A DNA stretch of 64,000 nt, taken from Phoronis australis. Its lineage: Eukaryota; Phoronida; Phoronidae. Both the position numbers and the translations under genes were made by a program. Where the stretch lies: NCBI GenBank assembly GCA_002633005.1, contig NMRA01000221.1, positions 62,001 through 126,000 on the forward strand, given 5' to 3'. How positions within the stretch are numbered: position 1 is the stretch's first letter; each line of letters begins with the position of its first letter. The notes under the pieces are model-generated. The model did not search any database. It had not been told where the DNA came from and saw only the letters and a list, made by a program, of their open reading frames with translations. Below, in pieces: positions 50,300-60,600 of the stretch.

Positions 50300-51255
50300 T
50301 TATAAACAGGAGTAACAACTGCCATCTTCCTAGAGAATGGAAGATGGCAGTTGTTACTCCTGTTTTTAAAGATGGTGAAAAGTCAAGTTGCGAAAATTAT
50401 AGACCAATATCGGTCCTCCCTGCAGTGTCCAAAATTCTTGAAAGGTGTGTTCAAAAGCAGCTTCACCAGTTCCTGGAGTAAAATTCCCTTCTCTCGGCAG
50501 CACAGTCTGGTTTCCGCCCCTTGCATTCCACTCTTACTACAAACATTCATGCTACTGAGTTTATCTTTAATAATATGGATCAGGGGAGGCTTACTGGTGC
50601 TGTCTTTGTTGACCTTAAGAAAGCCTTTGACACTGTGGACCATGGTATCCTATTGCAGAAACTAGAGTCTTATGGAGTTAATGATAATGAACTCTTTTGG
50701 TTTAGAAACTACTTATACGACCGTAAACAGGCCACCAAATACGGTGGTATACTTTCAGACTACTCAACCGTAATCACGAGGGTACCTCAGGGTTCCATTT
50801 TGGGCCCTTTATTATTCACTATTTTTGTTAACGACCTCCCTGCTGTTCTTCACAACAGTGTCCCAGTTTTATACGCTGATAACACTGCAATTATGTCCAC
50901 AGCTGGATCAGTAAAAGAACTCGAAACTTCTCTATACGATGAGCTAGCCCTTATCCATGACTGGCTGATTCAAAATAAAATCACGTCATTTTTTCATTGT
51001 CGTAAATACTCTCACTGTCTAGAGTCATCTCTTAATTTATTTCATCTGTCTTAGTTAATTTTTTACCATTATTCATCATTTAGTTATTGTCTTAATTCTC
51101 AACCTGTTTTAATTGTATCTTTGTTACGTATATTCCATTGTTGTTTTATTACTTCATTGTATTGTATTACCGTTTTACTTGTTGAGGGCCCTCTTGGAAA
51201 GCAGTGCTATCACTGAAGAGGCCACCCTCATTTAAAATATCACAATAATAAATAA
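50300..51255 (+). pseudogene. CR1-like reverse transcriptase pseudogene
   Basis: Plus strand reads WKMAVVTPVFKDGEKSSCEN then YRPISVLPAVSKILERC, AVFVDLKKAFDTVDHGILLQ, RVPQGSILGPLLFTIFVNDL and VLYADN (50866-50883). The second catalytic aspartate of YADD is Asn. There is an internal stop at 50480. After WLIQNKI the protein jumps to a short unrelated tail and a 3' region with GAGGGCCCTCTTGGAAAGCA, CTGAAGAGGCCACCCTC and an AATAATAAATAAATA end. Truncated at 5' and internally deleted at the C-terminus. Confidence 0.82.
50303..50365. repeat. Perfect 27-bp hairpin at the RT pseudogene start
   Basis: AAACAGGAGTAACAACTGCC... (to 50331 or so) is the exact reverse complement of the RT coding segment ...GGCAGTTGTTACTCCTGTTT ending near 50366, loop of about eight bases. 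The left arm is an inverted copy of the element's own first retained bases. Confidence 0.85.
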
Positions 51256-51592
51256 ATAGATAAATACTCGAGATTTATTGTTGGTATGTTATTGAGATAG
51301 GCAGTGGTAAATGCTAGCAGTCAGTCTTTGTGAGATTATATTAAGCTGGCCATGTCATGATCTGTGTAATCTTGTGTGTTGTAATGTGAACAACATTGTA
51401 CCCAGATAGATACTATACCCTTGCAATTTCAGTGGCTCACTGTACTGCCATCTGTGGCCTGTTGGATTTCTAGTCTGTAGCACAGTATACAGTACAAGTC
51501 CAGCGCACTAGGCATCATGAACCTGCATTCTCAGCACGTTTAACAGCTCTGAACAAATCATTGTGTCTATCACGTTGCTATAGTGAGAGACC
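51256..51592 (+). promoter_or_regulatory. Presumed 5' flank/UTR of the Rab gene
   Basis: Sequence between the 3' end of the RT pseudogene and the Rab start codon. No TATA box or CpG-rich promoter is evident; the transcription start cannot be placed and may lie in or beyond the retroelement. Confidence 0.3.
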
Positions 51593-51609
51593 ATGACAGA
51601 AAGAAACGG
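51593..51609 (+). CDS. Rab GTPase coding exon 1 (start exon)
   Basis: Seventeen coding bases giving MTERN plus the first two bases of Gly6, followed by donor GTAAGC. Two stops lie in frame directly 5' of the ATG (at 51581 and 51584), so translation cannot begin further upstream in this exon. The two-base overhang GG joins the C that opens exon 2 to make GGC. Short Rab N-termini before the first beta strand are usual. Too short for homology, so the evidence is start context, donor and phase fit. Confidence 0.7.
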
Positions 51610-54600
51610 GTAAGCTGAAATGGTTTGATATTGTTGGTTAAACTTTAGAAGTAACCATTATTTTGTAAGCCTTAATAGAATTTGTGCTATATTTTGTTCA
51701 ATTCCATATAAATCTGTGATAGTTGACTAATGTTACCCTGCGATTCCTCGTGGTGAAGTCTCAGAGCTCTGACATTCCAATGGCTATCACAAATTTCTTA
51801 CTAACAGTTTGAAAATGCTATTGGTTTATAAAAATGGTATTTTTTATAACTTAAAGGTTATGTAAGACCATGCAAAAATGTCAAATTTGGCTAACTTTGG
51901 AACATAAATTCTCAGAAATGATTGACCATATGGTACCTGGAGAAGTTTTTTTAAAAACTTCTAAAATTGGTATTTGTATCAAATTCTTTGCAGTGCTTTT
52001 ATTTATTGGATTGGTTTTGTCTGTTTTTTAGCCATGATGTCAGCTACAAAGTGTTACTTCTGGGTGAACAGGCAGTTGGCAAGACTTCGTTAATGAGATG
52101 TTTAGAGGGAAAGCAGTTCAATCCATCCATGCTGAGTACAATTGGTAAACAATTTCAGCTGAGGTAGCTTGTAAAAATAACTGGTATTGGACCCAACTTC
52201 CAAAGTTTTTGAGGTCCATTTAATTTCGTTGGGACCAGAGAAGCAGTCCAGAAATCATTACATTAACACAAACTGGTGTTCGCTGTAAACTCGGGGCGTG
52301 AGGTGATTCTTTCGATACTTTTATCTATGGAAATTACGGGAAGATAATGAAGAAATGTAACTTAGGTTTTATTTCTGTGCAAATCGTCAAAGTTGCTGCA
52401 TAAATGCAGCCTTGACAAAGCATTGCTTACTGCTTTACTGCAAATACTTAAAAAAAAAATTGTTTAGTGATGTAAGACCCTGAAAATGTCAAAATTTGGC
52501 TAAATTTAGATTATCATATCTAGAAATGCTTAATTGGATTTCATATTGATAAAACTTTCCTTTGTCATGGAGACAAGAAAGCGTGTGACCTAGTTTTGGA
52601 AATCAGACACATTTTCGTGTCTCTCATTGATGCCGAGTAGGCAAAGAATTTCAGGTCACGCATCCATGGGTATTTGTCCAGTTTGTCAAACTTTTTCACG
52701 TCGGAGTTTTACCCCACAGCATAGCAGTAATACTTTGTTGGCATTGGAAGGACGAATAGAGTAATGCAACCGAGAAAACTTGTAAAGAATTAGACTACAA
52801 CAAATAATATGTGAAACTCCAGTGGCACAAAAACAAGGCACCAAATGTGCCTGACGAATGCTTACAGCGTTGTGAGTTAATACAGTGAAATTCGGGACGG
52901 CCTCATATGTTTTCTGTGCTGCTGCTCATTGGTTTTTCTTCGTGAACTGTTATGAAGGCATGTTCAGCTCTTGTGTTTGGTTGGAGCTACTTTCTTTGCC
53001 ATTTCGTGCAAAGTTCCCATTGCCGTTCTGGTTACTCATGCTTTTTCTGTTGATACATGTAGGATGTGTAGATCTTGGAATTTTTCTCTTTTAAGGGAAT
53101 TTCTTCTTTTTTATCTCTTTTTTATCATTACTTTGACTTTAATCATGCAAAAATTTTTATATCAGTTACATTTTACAACACACATAAAATACATGTATTT
53201 CTATCTGAAGCCTAATTCTGTGAGGAATGATACACCACCTAGAAAATTTTCCTCTTTTTGTCAGTGGTCATTCCAAGCCCTGAATGTGGAAATGCATGCT
53301 GTCCATGATTATCTCATTTGTATAATTATGCGCCCACATATTTATATATGGACGCATTATGCCGTCATCTCCATCCGTCCGTCCGGGCGGCGTCCGTCCG
53401 GCGTCCGGCATCCGCTGCTCTATCTCCAAAACCCTTTGACATATGTTCATGAAATTTGACACATATGTTCCATTTATAAATGGGACGGCATGAGCGAACT
53501 TTCGAACGGATCCGACTATCGGTGTGCCCCCTAGTGGCAATTTTAGATTTTTATGCTTACCTTTGTAGCTTCAAAAGTCCTGAACGGATATTCATGAAAT
53601 TTGGTATGTAGGCACCTATTAGTGAGATGACGCTATCCTGCTCGTTTTCGGATGGATTCGACATAGTTTGCGCCACCTAGTGGCCATTTTTACTGTTTTT
53701 GCGTCCACCTCTCTATCAACCAAATCACTCAAAGGATGATTGTGAAAATTGGCATGTATGTGCTTACTGTAAAGAGGATGGTTGACGATGAATTTCCAAC
53801 GATTTCGAGTAATCCGGCGTCTCCTAGTGGCAGTTATGTTTTTGTTGCGCCTATGGCTCTATCTCCTAAACCGTTCGGAGGATCTCTACTTAATTTAGCA
53901 AGTGTATTGATATGATGTTGACTACGGATGATGACGACTTTCGGACAGATCTGACTACTGCTGTGCCCCCTAGTGGCAATTTTAGTTTTTTACGTTTAAC
54001 TCAGTATCTTCAAAGGTCCTCAACAGATTTTGATAAAATTTTAAATATAGGCATCTATTGGTGTGATGATGCTATCTTCCTGTTTTTCTATGGAATAGAG
54101 GTATTTTGCACCACCTAGTGGCCATTTTTGCTGTTTTCAAATCTTGTTTTTGGCATCCACCCCTATATCAACCAAATCATTTGAAAATTGTCATATATGT
54201 TCTCAGTGTGAAGACGACCTTTGACGATGGTGACTGACTACTGTGGCGCCTCATAGTGGTAGTTTTGTTTTGCGCCCATAGTTGTATCTCCTAAACCCAC
54301 TGCAGGATCTTTACTAAATTTAAAAACCGGACAATCGCCGCACAAATAAAAAAGTTCATGTTCAATTCAACGTTTCGTCTTTTCATTAGACATCATCAAT
54401 ACCATATTTACAACAATTTTGGACAACAAGTGCCAACATACAGCTCAGGTAACAAGAACAAGACCAATGTCGTGTATAAGGTTGAATGTGACAACTGTAA
54501 GGAATTCTATATGGACTCACACAGAGACGCCTCTGTGACAGGTTGAAAGAACATCACACCTAAGAGAAAAGTAACGTATATAGGCATTGTATTAGCTACA

Positions 54601-57600
54601 ATCACCAAGCCAACTCTGTTAGTATTATCTGCAGAGAACTCAATAAGGAGTTACTGTACATTAAAGAGTCATTGGCCATTCAGAACCAGCATGCCACTGA
54701 TTCTCTGAATAACATGCAGAGTTCTGTAACCCTGCAGCTATGGTGATGACCAGCTACCGACCTTATTCTATGTATCTCTCACTTCACTCTATGGATGTTA
54801 CCTGAGCTGTATGTTGGCACTTGTTGTCCTAAATTGTTGTAAATATGATCCTGATGATGTCTAATGAAAAGACGAAACGTTGAATTGAACATGAACTTTT
54901 TTATTTGTGCGGCGATTGTCCGGTTTTTAATCTTATTGTGGCCAAAAACTGATTTAATTACTAAATTTAGTAAGTGTATTTATATGAAGATAACAACAGA
55001 CGACGACGACTTTCAGGCGGATCGAATGGACACTGTGCCCACTAGTGGCAATTTCATTTTATTCTGTTTCTCTGAAGTTCCTTGACAGATTTTTATGAAA
55101 TATGGCATGTTCCTGTTTTTGGATGGATTGTATGTTTTTGCACCATCTAGTGACCATTTTCATGATACAAATAAATAACCCTAAAAGCACACCATTTGCA
55201 GTGCATTCGTGGGCGCATTTCAACGCTCTGCGTTGCTCTTGTTTTATTTTTCTATGTTTTCCAGCTGTTGGTGTTGTAACTAAAGTTCTGGTAGTGAATG
55301 GAGTCCACGTTCAGCTTGAGGTGTGGTAAGTCCACAAAGCCAGGACAAAGACAAAAATACATGGTGTGCCAAAAATGCACTCACACTTCATGTGACGATA
55401 ACTGCGTTGTTTATTGACTAGGGAACAGGATTACTAGTACTGGCTTCATGAAGTTTTCATAACAAACATTCAGGCTATATCTACAAGTTTCATGAAACAG
55501 TTTTGATGATTTCATGCACCTTTTTCTATTTTTGTTTCAAACATTGTTGTGAATGACCATATTATCAAACAAAAATATTTTTCTGATATGCTATGGACAG
55601 AGCTTGAACATAGTAAGAATTAATTTGATGCTATATGTCTTATGGATAAAATACAAAAAAAAATTCACTTGCATCCTAGTTTGGTGAGATTTTGCTGTCA
55701 TGCTGATTCAGTGAAGTTGAAAAGAGAACAGACAAACAGTTATCTTGATCAATTCTTTAGAGATACAGACACTGTTCTAGACAGAGGGTCAGGACGTCCT
55801 GCTCAGTCACTTGTACATTGCTAAAAACCGGACAATCGCCGCACAAATAAAAAAGTTCATATTCAATTCAACGTTTCGTCTTTTCATTAGACATCATCAG
55901 GATCATATTTACAACAATTTAGGACAACAAGTGCCAACATACAGCTCAGGTAACATCCATAGAGTGAAGTGCGAGATACATAGAATAAGGCGGTAGCTGG
56001 TCATCACCATAGCTGCAGGGTTACAGAGCTCTGCATGTTATTCAGAGAATCAGTGGCATGCTGGTTCTGAATGGCCAATGACTCTTTAATGTACAGTGAC
56101 TCCTTATTGGGTTCTCTGCAGATAATACTAACAGAGTTGGCTTGGTGATTGTAGCTAACGCAATGCCTATATACGTTACGTATATAGGCATTGTGTTAGC
56201 TATGGTGATGACCAGCTACCGACCTTATTCTATGTATCTCTCACTTCAGTCTGTGGATGTTACCTGAGCTGTATGTTGGCACTTGTTGTCCTAAATTGTT
56301 GTAAATATGATCCTGATGATGTCTAATGAATAGACGAAACGTTGAATTGAATATGAACTTTTTTATTTGTGCGGCGATTGTCCGGTTTTTAATCTTATTG
56401 TGGCCAAAAACTGATTTGTACATTGCTGTAATGGAAGAATCTCAAGTCTCCCTTTTTTTTCTCCAATATCAGACCAACTTAACAAAATCAATTGGCTACT
56501 TTAACACAATAGCAGAATTCTCCACAAATAGCGAAATTGTAATATTGTCATTAGTGACAGCTTACAGTTTGTGCCGAAGTGCATTGCGTTTAGGTAGCGA
56601 AACGTATTGCTTTTATGGTCATCTTGGTCAAGGTGTGACCATGGTCACTGCCAAATATGCAGTCCTTTGCAAATAGATGTTGGGGGAAATGCACCAGGGC
56701 TTTTAATGTAGGGTCAGAGGTCGCAACAGACACTTGTTACAATGCTGTTAGTATTCTTTTTCTTTTAAGGGACACGGCGGGCCAAGAAAGGTTTCGTGCC
56801 ATAACCAAAAGTCTGTTTCGTGGGGCTCAGGTAAAATGAAGGTTTGAGATCAAATTTTCTCCACTGAATAACAGGTATCAAGTGCCGTCTTTTGCAAATT
56901 TGTGTGCGTGTCGTAATTCACGTAGCGCACATGCATCACTGAGCTTGTTGTATGTTTAACCAGGTAGCTTTGACGTACGCGGCGATTTTTCATTGGCTGA
57001 CTTACAGGCTCCGGCAAAGAATGTGCATATGATTTTGCTTCAACATCAGAAATACTGCAGTTCCAACAGATTGGCACTTCCAGGAAGCCTATTTAGACCA
57101 TGCCATGCCCTAAAACAGTGTCTGTGCGGTTTTGATGTTTCAAAGGAGGTCAAACTTTTGTTAATGAGGAGGGCTGTGGGAGACCGTTGAATAGCGAAAT
57201 ACCTCAGAATGTTGAAATAGTGCACACGGCTAACCTAGAGGACTGCTAGAGAGCCATTCATGATGTCTTTAACATTTTAGTTATGCCACGTAGGAGTCTT
57301 CAGCACAGTTTGTGTGACAACTTGAACATGAGATGCATCTGTGCCAAGTTTGTTTTGTGACTGGTTAGCAATGAGCAGAAGACACGCAGAACTGCGATGT
57401 GTTAAGATCTCAACCAATCAAAACCATTTATTGTTCATGGTAGACATTGCCTACACATACACAATTCAAATGTATATTCAGAATATTTACCCCCCCCCCC
57501 CAGAGCATTTCTGCTCTTAAAGCCATAGCCTTCTGAATGTACAATGCAAGGTGCTGGATACTTTCATGATTTTTACCGTAATCGTTTGGGTTAACGCCCA

Positions 57601-60600
57601 TGCTCAGTTAACCGCCCATCCCCGACTTAAAGTGGATTTTCGATTTAACCGCCCACTGCTCGGTTAACTGCCCTCCCCCGATTTTTTGGATTCGCCAATT
57701 TAACCGCCCAGGGCGTTAACCCGAACGATTACGGTATGTTGGACTAACCTAACAAGAGAAGAATAAGCCTTCAACAAGCTCTGGTAGAAGATTTTTTTCT
57801 AAGGTCTTTAAGAACAGGGCATCGACTCACGCAATGAAGCTCACCTTCACTTTCACCCAGAAAACGAGCCAGAGCTGACCTGAACTTTGTTTTAAAGATT
57901 TTACTCGTGACGAGTGGTAGTTATATGGCTATGACCCCCAGACTAAGCAACAGTCGTCAGGTAGTCGCCTGGTTTTGAAACCGAAGAAAATGTGCCAAGT
58001 TCGAAGCATCATGATGTCCATGTTGTTTGTACATGGCATTGTTCACAAAGAATTCGTTCCTCAGGGCTATTGTGGAGTTTTACTTTGAGGTTTTGAAATG
58101 ACTTAGGGAGAGCATTTGAAAGAAATTACCACCACAGTGGGAAAATAAAAACTGGGCCCTCATCATGACAATGCACCTGCTGAGTGCTCACACATCACAA
58201 GGTCTTGGATTCTAGGAGCAATATAGTCATCCCACACCACACCTAGCCCACTGTTATATATGGCTGTTCCGCAAACTAAAATTCAGATGATACCGTGAAT
58301 AATACGCTTACATGGAAGACCTGCATTTTTAAAGATTTGCAGTAATTCTCCTTCTGAGCAGCTTGTACCAGGATCAAAGAGAGCGGAGCGCCAGAGTCGG
58401 ACACAGTTGTGATTACGGTGTTGTCCGGTGCGAGCAAGACCCGATTAAGTGTAATTACCGGGCCATTAACTATAGTAAAGGTCTCTACGTACTGGTGAAT
58501 TTTGAAAAATGCATAAACCAACAATTTTCGTTAAAAATAAACATGGCGGTATTAAGCTGGAAAAAGATCTAAGTATGGTTTTTGATTTTTAAAAATCAAA
58601 CTAATGCTAAAAACTACAAACATTGGTTACAATTGAAAATAAACAACTGTGCGTATTGATATAGTTAGAGGATTTACAAAAGCTGATCATAATAACAATA
58701 TGATATGGATTATTTTTTAGTATATAACTAAATTAAATGCAACAAATAGAGACAAAACACGTTGACCAGATTAGATGTTATGCTTTCAAAACATCGCTTA
58801 TGGCTCAGGGCATATCCAGTTTATTCCAGGAGTAGTACACTAAGTGGAAATTGATATTCGCAAAAATGCCTGCAAAAATAAAATAAATAGAGCAACTCGT
58901 TCCCTGCCCGGCCAAAAAACAAGCAAGTAGACTGGGGTATTAAAAATAAAATAATGAAAACCGGTAGGAAACATGTTTAAGACCAACGTTCCTTTGGGAA
59001 TTGGCCCTTTGTCAAGGTGAACAAAAATTACTGTTTTAGTCATTTTGTAATATTTAAAACTAGTCTCGACACTGACTCTGTGCAAATATCAGAGAAAACC
59101 AATTTGGGTGTAATAAGAACAATATTGTTGAGAAAGTTAAGTGGTAGCAATTATATTTCCACATCATTAGCTTAGATCTACATGAGTCTAAAGGTAGTGC
59201 TGAATAGGCATTATAAAAGTTTTCTGGGGCAAAGGGAATCTTACTGGTGACCAGTGTAAGCTGACTACTGTAACCTGTGAAATTCTTCACCATGTTAAAA
59301 GGGTCCCTTAAAGTTCATACAATGGATGAAGTAGCTAAGGGAGGTCACTTTGAAAAGAGTATCATAAATGTCTGGGCGTTCCGGTCTCTGGGCGTTTGGG
59401 TCTCCCGTCTCCTAAATCCCTTGCAGGATCATAATGGGTTTTGGCTGATGTGTTTGTATGAAGTTGACAACAGGTGACGTTGAGTTTCGGACTGATCTGA
59501 CTACCACTGTGCCTCCTAGTGGCAATTTTAGTTTTTTACATTTGCCTCTATATCTTTGAAGGTCCTTCATTGATTTTCATGAAATTTAGCATACAGGTTT
59601 ATATTAAGGAGATGACGCCTTCCGATTTTTGAATGGATTTGACTTATTCTGCACCACCTAGTGATCATTTTTATTTTTGAATCTGTTTTTTGCCATCCAC
59701 CTTTTTATCTGCCAAACTGTTTGAAGGATCATTATGAAAACATGCAGATGTTTTCCTGCTGCAAAGTCTAGGCTTGACATGGATTTACAGCCGAGCATGG
59801 CAAGTGTTTCAAAATTGGTAGGCGACCAGGCTTTCCCATTTTCAGACGGTTCAAAATTTTTTGCCTCACCCAGTGGCCATTTTTGATACTAATAAACATT
59901 CGGAAAAACATGCAGTTTGCTGTGCAATTGCAGGCACATTTCAGTGTTTACTTTGTTCTAACTTGTTATTGTCATTTTATCTCTGACTAGATAAGAGAAC
60001 AAGACAGTTGACAAAAACGTGACCAATGACAAATTAATGGACGTAAAGGACGAATACGAGTCAAGACGATTGGATGATAGTGATTTTTGCAGTTTGCGAC
60101 TGCTGCTTTGGAGTACTGTCGCATTTGTACAGATCGCGGTCTGCTCTCTCTCTGCCATTGCTAATTTGAAATATGAACAACGTGGCTTTGTTAGTTTTCA
60201 CAACTCAAACTTTTACTTTGCTCATGTGTTGTTCATTTTCTTGTTTTCCAGAGCATTGTCCTTGTGTATGATGTGACATCAAGGAGGAGTTTCCAACTCC
60301 TTGTATACTGGCTAAAGACTATAGACCTAGTACGTATTTGATTTTTAGCTTACTGCAGTCTTACAGACTAGTTAGTTATTTTCACATTGTTTTTGACCAT
60401 CACCTTCTGGTGCTCATTAATTTTCAGAACAATGTTAAGCTTTTTCTGTAAAAATTTGCTTGATTCCTGAAGCTTCTTTTGATGTTGATTAAATTGTGTT
60501 TGTTGATTTTATATACCCTGAAGGTGGAATCTGTATTCTGACATGGGCCCCTTATATGCAGCGCCACCTATGTTTTGGCACTATTCATCATTTCTTTTAA

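Larger units (their letters stand above)
53328..55218. mobile_element. TIR-bounded element with degenerate 145-bp tandem units
   Basis: Starts ATGCGCCCACATA and ends with the inverted GTGGGCGCAT. Inside, the motif CTAGTGGC(A/C)ATTTT recurs at about 53531, 53677, 53824, 53970, 54115, 54253 (degenerate), 55042 and 55147. The first five spacings are 145-147 bp, and the next is about 142 bp once the Penelope-like insertion at 54323-54957 is subtracted. Each unit also carries 'TCATGAAATTTGGCATGTA'-like and 'CTCCTAAACC'-like stretches. No protein is conserved. It occupies Rab intron 2. Confidence 0.65.

Noticed and set aside
53328-54310. 145-bp periodic array considered as centromeric satellite
   Set aside because: Only about eight degenerate units, bounded by TIRs and dispersed in copies; fits a mobile element better.
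54864-55085. 73-codon frame starting MKRRNVELNMNFFICAAIVRF, also seen at 56326
   Set aside because: Repeated only because it lies in the Penelope-like terminal arm; not a protein.
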